Shown one piece after another: positions 22,521-37,400 of a stretch of DNA of 64,000 nt. The notes beneath the pieces were generated by a model. The model saw only the letters and a list, made by a program, of their open reading frames with translations. It ran no database searches and had not been told where the DNA came from. The translations under genes and the position numbers were made by a program. Origin of the DNA: Salvelinus alpinus (taxonomy: Eukaryota > Chordata > Actinopteri > Salmoniformes > Salmonidae); the NCBI RefSeq assembly GCF_045679555.1, contig NC_092098.1, positions 18,551,038 through 18,615,037 on the forward strand, given 5' to 3'. Every line of letters begins with the position of its first letter. Position 1 is the stretch's first letter.

Positions 22521-25270
22521 CAGCTGGTGTCTTCACGCATCGCGCCGACAGAAACAAGCATCTTTCTGGTAAGAAGAGGGGCGGGGGGGTATGCCTTATG
22601 ATTAACGAGACGTGCTGTGATCATAACAACATACAGGAACTCAAGGCCTTCTGTTCACCTGACTTAGAATTTCTCACAATCAAATGTCGACCGCATTATC
22701 TACCAAGGGAATTCTCTTCGATTATAATCACAGCCGTATATATTCCCCCCCAAGCAGACACATCCACTGCCCTGAACAAATTTTATTTGACTCTATGTAA
22801 ACTGGAAACCACATATCCTGAGGCTGCATTCATTGTAGCTGGGGATTTTAACAAGGCTAATCTAAAAACAAGACTCCCTAAATTCTATCAGCATATCGAT
22901 TGCGCAACCAGGGCTGGTAAAACCCTGGATCATTGTTATTCTAACTTCCGCGTCGCAGAAGGCCCTCCCCCGCCCTCCTTTCGGAAAAGCTGACCACGAC
23001 TCCATTTTGTTGCTTCCAGCCTACAGACAGAAACTAAAACAAGAAGCTCCCGCGCTCAGGTCTGTTCAACGCTGGTCCGACCAATCTGATTCCACGCTTC
23101 AAGACTGCTTCGATCACGTGGATTGGGATTTGTTCCGCATTGCGTCCAACAACAACATTGACGAATACGCTGATTCGGTGAGCGAGTTCATTAGAAAGTG
23201 CATCGGCGATGTCGTACCCACAGCAACTATTAAAACATTCCCAAACCAGAAACCGTGGATTGATGGCAGCATTTGCGCGAAACTGAAAGCGCGAACCACT
23301 GCTTTTAACCAGGGCAAGGTGACCGGAAACATGACCGAATACAAACAGTGTAGCTATTTCCTCCGCAAGGCAATCAAACAAGCTAAGCGTCAGTATAGAG
23401 ACAAAGTAGAGTTGCAATTCAACGGCTCAGACACAAGAGGTATGTGGCAGGGTCTACAGTCAATCACGGATTACAAAAAGAAAACCAGCCCCGTCGCGGA
23501 CCAGGATGTCTTGCTCCCAGACAGACTAAATAACTGCGGACTCTCCTTCACTGCATGAGTAAAACATTTAAACGTGTTAACCCTCGCAAGGCTGCAGGCC
23601 CAGACGGCATCCCCAGCCGCGTCCTCAGAGCATGCGCAGACCAGCTGGCTGGTGTGTTTACGGACATATTCAATCAATCCTTATCCCAGTCTGCTGTTCC
23701 CACATTTCCTGTTCCCAAGAAAGCTGAGGTAACTGAGCTAAACAACTACCGTCCCGTAGCACTCAATTCCGTCATCATGAAGTGCTTTGAGAGACTAGTC
23801 AGGGACCATATCACCTCCACCCTACCTGACACCCTAGACCCACTCCAATTTGCTTACCGCCCCAATAGGTCCACAGATGACGCAATCGCAACCACACTGC
23901 ACACTGCCCTAACCCATCTGGACAAGAGGAATACCTATGTGAGAATGCTGTTCATTGACTACAGCTCAGCATTTAACACCATAGTACCCTCGTCATCAAG
24001 CTCGAGACCCTGGGTCTCGACCCCGCCCTGTGCAACTGGGTACTGGACTTCCTGACGGGCCGCCCCCAGGTGGTGAGGGTAGGTAACAACATCTCCACCC
24101 CGCTGATCCTCAACACTGGGGCCCCACAAGGGTGCGTTCTGAGCCCTCTCCTGTACTCCCTGTTCACCCACGACTGCGTGGCCATGCACGCCTCCAACTC
24201 AATCATCAAGTTTGCGGACGACACTACAGTGGTAGGCTTGATTACTAACAATGACGAGACGGCCTACAGGGAGGAGGTGAGGGCCCTCGGAGTGTGGTGT
24301 CAGGAAAATAACCTCACACTCAACATCAACAAAACAAAGGAGATGATTGTGGACTTCAGGAAACAGCAGAGGGAGCACCCCCCTATCCACATCGACGGGA
24401 CAGTAGTGGAGAGGGTAGTAAGTTTTAAGTTCCTCGGCCTACACATCACGGACAAACTGAATTGGTCCACCCACACAGACAGCGTTGTGAAGAAGGTGCA
24501 GCAGCGCCTCTTCAACCTCAGGAGTCTGAAGAAATTCGGCTTGTCACCAAAAGCACTCACAAACTTCTACAGATGCACAATCGAGAGCATCCTGTCGGGC
24601 TGTATCACCGCCTGGTACGGCAACTGCTCCGCCCACAACCGTAAGGCTCTCCAGAGGGTAGTGAGGTCTGCACAACGCATCACTGGGGGCAAACTACCTG
24701 CCCTCCAGGACACCTACACCACCCGATGTCACAGGAAGGCCATAAAGATCATCAAGAACAACAACCACCCGATCCACTGCCTGTTCACCCCGCTATCATC
24801 CAGAAGGCGAGGTCAGTACAGGTGCATCAAAGCAGGGACCGAGAGACTGAAAAACAGCTTCTATCTCAAGGCCATCAGACTGTTAAACAGCCACCACTAA
24901 CATCGAGTGGCTGCTGCCAACATACTGACTCAACTCCAGCTCACTTTAATAATGGAAATTGATCAAAAATGTATCACTAGCCACTTTAAACAATGCCACT
25001 TAATATAATGTATATGTATATACTGTACTCGATACCATCTACTGCATCTTGCCTATGCCGTTCTGTACCATCACTCATTCATATATCTTTATGTACATAT
25101 TCTTTATCCCTTTACACTTGTGTGTATAAGGTAGTAGTTGTGGAATTGTTAGGTTAGATTACTCGTTGGTTATTACTGCATTGTCGGAACTAGAAGCACA
25201 AGCATTTCGCTACTATCGCATTAACATCTGCTAACCATGTGTATGTGACAAATAAAATTTGATTTGATTT
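22521..25270 (+). mobile_element. Rex1-like LINE inserted in the L2 LINE
   Basis: Non-LTR element with endonuclease, RT and a 3' end GTGACAAATAAAATTTGATTTGATTTGA. It is 5'-truncated, starting within its endonuclease. The RT catalytic box is FADD ([12 protein letters not shown]), unlike the YADD of the host L2. Assignment to Rex1/Babar rather than another jockey-group clade is by recollection of fish elements. Confidence 0.75.
22598..24897 (+). pseudogene. Rex1-like LINE ORF2, frameshifted in at least four places
   Basis: Endonuclease (22598-22990: VAGDFNKANL, then TLDHCYSN), linker and thumb region (23007-23558: FPNQKPWIDGSI, GMWQGLQSITDY), RT fingers/palm (23555-24055: [38 protein letters not shown]) and the rest of the RT (24070-24897: [29 protein letters not shown], ending LNSHH). 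Each block lies in its own frame. The frame changes near 22990 and 24000, and a stretch seems deleted near 23545. It ends at a natural stop. Confidence 0.85.
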
Positions 25271-28798
<3,528 letters not shown>

Positions 28799-28802
28799 TG
28801 AA

Positions 28803-30482
28803 GGATTTCTAGAGGAAGACAAACAGAAGAGCTTGTGGCCAGCACCCTCTGCAGACATGAGCTGGATCCTTGCCCAGATCAAGCACTTTGCACTAGTCTT
28901 AGTCAGTTAACAGATTCATTGGTATTGTAATAGTTATGTCAACTCGACAAACTGCATCAGATTGTATTTAACAAATAATAATTGTATTGAAATGGAAAAG
29001 CTCCAGGCCCTCATTGTTCTTTTTCCCACATAGTGAAATACTAATATATGCATTGATGGAGGATGGAGTCATGGTTCCAACCATTGTACAGCTGGAGTCA
29101 CTTGGTGTTGACCCCTCAGGTAAGACTGGGATTAGGTTGTTTCCCCCAATAAAGTTCTTAAAATAAATCTGTGTAAATTTTATGATTAATTTATTGATGA
29201 ATGGATGTTGTAGTAATACTGGGGTCATGTCAAAAATAGTGTAAGCCATACACACTTACCTTACTAAGAGAAGAATGCCTTAGTTTTTTAAGAAAATGCC
29301 TACCCCACTGCTCCCGGCCTTCCTCGAGTCATCCTGCATTTCTGGCTGCCCCTCCTGAAGGCTCTCAACTCTCAGCTCTTTATTCACTTCCTCCTGGAGA
29401 AACTGTTTGTGGAGCTGCAGCAGCTCTCTGAAGAAGTCCAGAAACACAGACCCTTCTATATTGCTGGGTGGATCTCTGAGGTCATCCTCTGCAACGCCAA
29501 CTGTACAATCATGTTCTACCCCAATAATAAACTAAATTTAAAGACAAAACAGTGCCAGATTTACCTGATAACATTATGAATCAAAAAGCCAAAGGAATGC
29601 CAGACTGGAGGACAAGATCTTCATGAATCGTATCCAGCTGAGGTGGCAGCAACTCCTTGCAGCATGTCTGAACGCTCCGTGTGGCCATGCCTCACCTGCT
29701 CCAGCAGCAACTGACTTAATTGTGTACACACATCACTTATTGTATTCTCTACTGCGCTGTACCAGCTTATGAAAAATATTTTCTGCCATTATGTTTGAAA
29801 ATGACTTACTGTTTGAACTTTTGGTATCCTGGTGGACATGGAGCACCTGATGCCTTTGGACACCTGACAGAAGCTACTCAGACTGAGTAGTATCTACACC
29901 CAGGGAGCAGACTCAGGGTATGATCCTTCCATTGAGCACGCAGATCAGCCTAGCTGTATCTCAGCCTAGCTGTATCTCAACCTAGCTGTATCTCAACCTA
30001 GCTGTATCTCAACCTAGCTGTATCTACACCCTGAAGAGCCTGCATGAGAAGCTGCGGCTGCAGTCCAGACGCCAGGTTCACACGATGTGCCCAGGCACCG
30101 TGTCTGACCCATGCAAGGCCCAGCCAGAGAGGATGGAGGACGTCCAAGAGTACCTGAGCCCATTTGTCCTGGCCGAGAGGGCCGCGGAACTCAGGGGTTC
30201 TCCCTGGCAACTTTGCACAGGTCAGTTCAGTTGTCATGCCAATTTGCAGAACATGAATGTGATTGGATATTCTGATTCCATGTTATTTCATTATATCTAA
30301 ATAGGATTGTATTGATAAGCAATAATCAACTTACAATGTATTTTGTGTTCTCGCCTCTTTAGACAAAGTCCAGTGAAAGAACACTTGGGAAAGTCCCAGG
30401 CCGAGGACCGGCCTGATGGTGAATAACTTCTCTACCATGACCGTGTTTGACCATCAGGTGGAGATTACAAGTCAGCACGATG
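28803..30482 (+). pseudogene. las1l: las1l remnant (LAS1-like, ribosome biogenesis), 3' half only
   Basis: Las1l is the nucleolar endonuclease/scaffold that, with the Nol9 kinase, cleaves ITS2 pre-rRNA. Exon-like blocks match its C-terminal half in order: 28803-28908 (LWPAPSADMSWILAQIK), 29034-29119 (ALMEDGVMVPTIVQLESL, then donor GTAAGA), about 29325-29502 (HFWLPLLKALNSQLF, RPFYIAGWISEVILCNANC), about 29597-29700 (QLRWQQLLAACLNAPCG), 29872-29946 (LSSIYTQGADSG), 30019-30223 (YTLKSLHEKLRL, LAERAAELRGSPWQLCT), 30361-30482 (DKVQ-stop, then VNNFSTMTVFDHQVE). The conserved Trp after DKVQ is TGA and the reading frame shifts soon after. The N-terminal catalytic domain is absent; the L2 LINE ends just upstream. 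Some blocks stay open, so decay looks recent. Confidence 0.72.
29940..30022. repeat. Tandem 17-bp repeat, about five copies
   Basis: Unit CAACCTAGCTGTATCTC repeated almost perfectly across 29947-30020. It sits inside the las1l remnant and has expanded just before the YTLKSLHEK block. Confidence 0.9.
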
Positions 30483-31362
30483 CACATGCAGGCTAAGAAA
30501 CAACAAAACATCAGTTATACTCTAAATCAGTTGGCTTCCATAGAAATATAACTAGAAATATAGAAGAGTTGGTTGTTTAACAACAAAAACATTGTGTGCG
30601 CAACCATGGGGCAAAACAGATGAGGTTGGCTGGCTTACATTGTTGACAACATGTAAGCTATATTTCATCTCCACTGTTTAATGAAAACAAATACATTTGC
30701 ACAATGACCACTTATATCTCAAATACATCGTTACAGTTGTTGGTTCACTAGCTAGCGAATTTTAACATTGACATGAAATCACTCAAAACACCTCAAAACA
30801 AGACATAGTAATAAGATGAAACGAGTCAGTTACGATTGCACACATTGCAGTTTGTCATTCTTGCTATCAATCTAGCCAGTAAAATCACAACCAGCTGACC
30901 TCTGCCCCATGGAAGCACGCACATCGTTTGTGACGTTTTCAGCCAACCCATCTATGAGTAAGCAATAGATCAATGCAAACATAAGGTTCCCCTCATCACT
31001 TTTATGCCACTAATATGTATCAGAATTACAATTGATAAATTCTTATGAATTATAGTCAGTCAGAACAGTTTATTATTATATATTTTTTTAATCTAGTGGC
31101 ATATAAATCAAAGTTCATTTGTCATAAGCACAGAATACAGAGTAGTATACACTGTACACTACTTTGCAGACATGAGCTGGATACTTGCAAGCTCTCCTCA
31201 GTGACTATACAATGGTGACTTGTCAGCAGCCATCCTGCACCCCTCTGCTGGCCCTTGGATGAGGGACTGCTGTAGAATATCAAAATGCTGTTAAAAATGT
31301 GACACCTGAAAGAAGATGAAATGCTTGATAGGGCCAACAAAATAACACCTTATAAACATAGT
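30483..31362. other. Intergenic DNA between las1l remnant and zc3h12b, with a duplicated exon scrap
   Basis: No gene. At 31160-31186 the sequence TTTGCAGACATGAGCTGGATACTTGC nearly repeats the las1l block at 28844-28869. The two genes are convergent here. Confidence 0.5.
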
Positions 31363-34300
31363 TTTGCTTTATTTGAAGAAACAAACACACTTGGTCATAG
31401 AGACTTACATTTTGTTTGAGCCAACAGACCCAAAGAGTTCCGTGTTTTTGTCTTTTTGTAATTGTTTTCTTACTTAAAACAATTTAAAAGCAATGCGTTT
31501 CATTCAACATAGAATAGAACAAACTACTGCAGCTCATAACACATGACCTAGTTGTCAACTCACTCTTATAACCCTTTTACATTGCAAAACCACAATACAA
31601 GACAGTTCAATTTAGCTTTAGGACATGAGACCTGAACTAATTCACAAATCTGACTTTGTAAGCGCATTTATCATTTATAGTAATAGCACACATCAATAAT
31701 ATTGTTTCTGAAGTAATTCGCAGTAAATCTCATAGTACCTGAGAATTGCTATTGTGGTGTATAAGAGAATTTACAATTTCAGGTGAGCTGGTCTATTTAG
31801 AACATTGATTCAAGGTTAATCTACACATTGAAAATATCTGTAGCTTTTCAACCCTCTATCTGCTGTGTTCAATTCCAACAATAAAATCAACCGCAAGCCT
31901 AGTTGCCGAGACCACCAATATTAAGATAGAGTAAAATCAGTCATCACAAACATAGGCCTATCTTTTAAATTCAAATGTAATTACAAATGCTCCGGGCTAA
32001 AATAACATTTCTCATTTGAAACATATAACTAAAACCAATATAATCTCACATGCTTTAAAATACTTAAGGCTAGATCAAGTGCCATTTGTGAGAGTGACAG
32101 ATTTACCAAAGTAAACCATACATCAATAAAGATATAATCTTGTTACCAAAAAGAGGGTTATTCATCAAATCCCTTTCCACACGTTTTACCCTTGTCCAAT
32201 CAGAGGTAATACAAATTACCAGTCTCAAATACTCACTTAATCATACTGACACACAGTCACTTGACTTTACTGTGTCAGTAGACTAAGAGTTGAATATAGT
32301 ATTATCTGGGTAAAATCCTTTTTTCTTTATAGAATTTAACAAATAACCCCCAAAGTTTCGTAACCCAAGCAATTATGACTGGCATTTCAATCTATTCAGT
32401 TTTCTGTGAAGCAACTAAAATGTAACCAGATTTGGCATGTTTTTCAATGTATACATGTCAATACATTTAAATACGGATGGTATCAAGAGAGCAGAAAAGA
32501 GCAGAAAATATATTTTTTTTATCAAGCTGCTTGGGTTACAACACAGCAAAAGACTTTAATGCAACAAGTTTAATAGCACATTAAAACTGTACATGGAGTG
32601 GTAATTTTAGTATACACACACACACACAAAGAGAGAGAGTGAGAGGACACAATGCTTACAGCTACACACAGGGTATCTGTGCACTTCTATGTAGCACGTA
32701 AGTGTCCCTGTAAATAAACTACTGTGCCCAGTAAGAAATAATACATACCAATGGGCTACTCCCAGTGACACATAGTGTCACAAACATTATGGCATTGTAT
32801 TTTTTTCTTCTTAAATAAAACAATTTTTTATAATATACATTTCATAAATATATTTTACAATCAAGAAATAGATACAATTTGTATCAACAAACAAATGTCA
32901 TTTCTAGACATTTTAGGCTTTGTCGTTTGCGGCACTTCAAAAGGCGAGGGTGGGGGGGCTTTCTGCTATCATCAAAAGTATGAAACATGCACATGCCATG
33001 TCAAAATAAACTAAATACTAATGTGTATTGGATATGGCCCAAGACCTTGATTTCAGATCATGATATTTTACTCACTGAGAAAAGAAACATGATTCCGTGA
33101 CAGATTACATTATAACCAACAAATTTCACATTTCAGTAGTCTATTCCCACTTTTATGTCACTTAGTGTAAGTGGGGGGTTCTTTATTTCTTTACCATTAT
33201 GAAGCCTTTCAAACTTGAGGGAAAGTAGTGTGGGGAAAGGTAGGCACGCAAACTGTAAGCCAAATGCCAGAAACAACCCTGACGGCAGCCTCGCTTTCTG
33301 AGTGTTTCACAGGAAGAAACATTTAGGCAGTGTGTCACACCTTCTCATGAAGAGACAAGAGGCCCAACATGGCCTGCTCTTAGTTCATGAAAAAACAAAC
33401 TCAACAAAGCCCGAAAAATATTTTGGGCAAATAACATTCAGAGATGTTTTCGTTTTGTGTGTTCATTTACATGGCTTGTCTCTCAGCATAAATAAGGAAA
33501 TTGATGCTTTTCTTTAAAGCATTTTGCAGATGAGACTTCACCAGTTCCTTAGTAATTACAAATATAAGTCACGTTAAACACTGGATGTGCCATCAAGTCA
33601 CATGCCAGGTCCCAAGGTGCAAGACATGGATATATACACGCTCAAAAGTGTTCCCAATCATTTCCATGTAACAGTTACATTAAGGTAACTAATCAACACA
33701 GCCAGCCATACAATACATCAACGGTTAAGTCTTACAACACTGATGTGATGTTACACTACTACCCAATCAATTGTCTGCATCAAAACTACGATCGCTTTAT
33801 AATGACAAGGTTCATTCTCAATTTTTGGCATTATTTCAGCAGCTTTGAAATGTCTTTTAAATGGCTTTCATGTGTTTTATATGTGAACAGATGTTTTAAG
33901 TATAATCTTTCCCAGTTGTAGTTTGGCTTGCTTATGTACGTGCACTCGCAAGTTCTATCAAAATAGTAGCTTTGTAAAGTGAGATTGAGAAAATATATAT
34001 CATTCTAAATACTTAGTGCTTAACATTTAAAACACAAAAGGAGACTGAACTCAACTACATTAGGATATTAATTGAAACCCGTTAAACAATGACTGGAGCA
34101 GTGAGGTCATTCAGATATAAGGCCATTAAACGTGAAAGTTCATGCTCTGAGGTATGCTTGCACTCACTTCCCTCTGTCTTTTACCCAAAAATAATAATTG
34201 CACAAACAACAAAGTCACGTAGTATTTACAGCAATGTCAGATATGCACAATATGATCTACGTATAGTGAAATAATTCTGCTCTGTATTAAAATGGACGAC

Positions 34301-34481
34301 TTCATTCAAATTCAATATCTTACCATCAGTCAAAGTGAATTGAGTGAACCATCAGTCAAAGTGAGTCATTAGTGAATTTCATGAGGACAAATTGTTTGGA
34401 TGACAATCAAATAACTTACTTCAAATGTAGAGTACTAATACTATTCAGACAATTGTAGATTCAAAAATAAAATGAAAATAC
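31363..34481 (-). other. zc3h12b: Probable long 3' UTR of zc3h12b
   Basis: About 3.1 kb downstream of the stop is AT-rich, has no transposon that I can recognise, and carries a (CA)n/(GA)n tract at 32617-32650. The sharp contrast with the repeat-filled surroundings suggests constraint, as in the long 3' UTRs of Regnase genes. On the minus strand AATAAA occurs at about 31366-31371, a possible poly(A) signal, though several others exist. The end point is a guess. Confidence 0.35.
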
Positions 34482-37400
34482 TCAATGGCAAGACCTCAGC
34501 TTCGTGACAATGACGGCAGCGAGTTGTTGTGGGTCCGTCAGATGAGGGTTTTTCTCCATGACAGAGTGCACCACGAAAGCGGGGAAGATGTTGCAGAGGT
34601 TGCGGTATGTTTGGTACAGGTGCTCTGGGATGACATGGCGCTCCTGGTGCTCGGCTTGAGGCGGGTTCTCCCACGGAGACCTCCAGATCTGCTCCATCTT
34701 GTCAGGCATGCTGCGGACCATCACCCGCTCACAACACGGCTGCATCAGGCTGTTACTCAGGGGGTACGAATGGTATCCATAGGACTCACTGCCACAGGGC
34801 AGCGGGTCCCAGCTGGCGTGCTGCTCGCGGCACAGTGGGGGTCTGCGCTGCCTCATGGGGTTACTCTCGTACAGCCTGGAGTCTGAGATGCTGTCCATAC
34901 GTGTCATGCCCAGGGAGCGTCCCGGCTGCGAGGACTGGGACGGGAGGATATTCTGAGGTAAGGGGTAGTCCCCTGGGCAGCTGGACCGGGCCCCAACAAC
35001 AGGGTGCTGGACATGCGGTGCCAGGTGGGATATGGACTGCTTCCTGCATGGACCTTGCTTGGGCTCCTCATGGCCATAGCTCTGCACCCGGGTCAGGGCC
35101 TCGTGGTGGAATCCCCCATGGGAGAAGGCCTGGAGTCTGCTCTGTGCAGGAGACTGCTGTGCCTTCATGCTCTCATCCAGGCTACTGTCCACTGAGCTCA
35201 TGTATAATTCCCCATAAGAGGAAAAGGAGTCACTGTTAGAGTGGCTGAGGCAGGGCTCAGGGCAATGCTGGCTGGGATTTCTCAGATAAACCCCGTGCTC
35301 ATGCTCCATGCTACAGAAGCTGTCCACGTTGTGCATGCTACTCATGCTCATGTTAGAAAAATCACTAAGCATAGAGTAGTATCCGTGGTCCGTGCTCACA
35401 GAATCGTACTTAGGAAACTGTTCACTGTAAGTGACAGAAGCGCCATGGCTGTTGGTGACTAGGATGGGTGGATGTGGGTACTGTACACTAGACATGTGCT
35501 CCAGAGAGCTGTGGGTGAACTGGAGGGAGCCGGGTACTGGGCTGCTGGCTGATCGTGTGTTCAAGGCACCAGCCGCATGGCTCTTTGCAGGCTGCATGGT
35601 GGGCACGCTGAGGGCAGACACAAGGGAAGGAACAGAATTTGCCTCAGGCTTACGGACAGCGGACAGTCTCTCCTCTGGCTCGCAGGCGACTGAGCGGATG
35701 CTGGGGTCAGACTGGCGCTTCGGGGTCACACGTTTAGCCTCAGAGCCACTCTCCCCCTTAGCTGTGGCGGGTCCAGTGCCGCACTTGGCCAGGGCCCCCT
35801 CGCTCATTGTCTTCACAGCAGACAACTTGGCAAACGCCCTCAGTTCATCAGCCACTGACCGTTGGGGCTGGTTTGCACGCTCTGGATGGTAGTACTTGCA
35901 CTTATGTCCATAAGTGCATTTTTTCCCTGTTTAAGGTGATATAAAAGAGAGCACAAATTAAACAATATATACATCAGCAGTACAACCACAAAAATACAAT
36001 ATAATTATTTGTTGAGACTACCTACCATATGGACAAGGTTGCTTTTTGTGCTCTGGAACAACAGGACGCTTGCGGAGAAAATTCTCTAAACTTGGACCGT
36101 GTCTTCCCAAAGGGTCATCAGGTGGCATGAATCTAAAACATAAAACAGGAATATGCTTAGTTATTGTGTAGTTAATTACACTCATTACCCAAGTAACTAA
36201 GGGCTTTGATGACTTACTTATCATTGACAAACGAGTACATCAGCAGCCGCTCCTCTATGAACTTCTTCCACTCCGGCTTCTCATTCTGTAAATCCCTGTA
36301 GTTGTCATTTGACACAATTATGCCATCAGAGTCACAGGCCAGTTTCACTATAAAGCGATCATCATAGCACACCACTCTCCTCCCCTGGACTCTTCTAGAT
36401 GGGGTGAACACTAGGATCTTTTCTTTCTCCAGCTTCCGCAAAATGTCTTGGTCTGTGAAATGAAAGTTAAAACATCAGTCAAGAACAGCAGTGTACAAAT
36501 TGTTACACAGAACTCTGTAGGCCTATGTACCTGTGGTTTGCGTGATTACACATTGATATTTTCATATCCATTACATTTGTAAACAAACACATTGCAGTCC
36601 AACGTAATCCAAACTCAAATAATTGTTCATTTAAAATTATCTATTTAAAATGGTAACAATAATTTCTCACTGTGGGTGCTTTTTTTGCACTGGAAAATTG
36701 AGCTCAATGGTCACACACGTTGATAAAACACACACACACCCTCCCCCCAAAACATAGACAACCTTTTTAGAAAATATCTCGGGCTTGTACGTCTAAATGT
36801 GGCTAATTGTAGTAGAGTTTTAGTACCTGTAATAGGGGCGTCAGGTCTCGACTGCTCTTTCCTCCAGGCAGGAACAAACACTGTGATGTCTTTGTGCCCT
36901 TTCTCCACAAACCAATCAACAGCCAATTGGATACCAAGGCAAGAGAAAACCTCTTTGTTTCCATGGCTACAAAACAAAACAACCACATAGTAAAAAGGTC
37001 TGCTTGTAAAGGTAATTCAAGTACAGCCATTCAAAAACAGATGGTTCAGAACACATTTTGCACGATGTAAGGTACAAAATGAGAGACTTACCTCATTGCC
37101 ACATTCTAATAGAGACTTACCTCATTGCCACATTCGATCCATCAATGACAATAGGCCTGAGATTATCATAAGGATCCACGGAATCATCTTCAAGTGACAC
37201 CTCCGGACTGACAGCCTCTTTGACACAGGGGCCTCCACGGGAGACCAACATGCCTGTGTTACTGCTTGCTTGAACTTCCAGTTCACCTTTATTACCAAGC
37301 CTCACAAGCTCAGCCAGAATATCATTGATGAGGGCAGCAGCCCCTAACTTGTTCAGCACTGTCTCCACCTGTTCACCTGAGTATCCCAGCTTCAAGGCAA

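Noticed and set aside
29940-30022. CRISPR array
   Set aside because: The units are contiguous 17-bp tandem repeats without spacers in a vertebrate genome.
34485-35892. Several plus-strand ORFs of 60-150 codons
   Set aside because: They are antisense shadows of the long last exon of zc3h12b.
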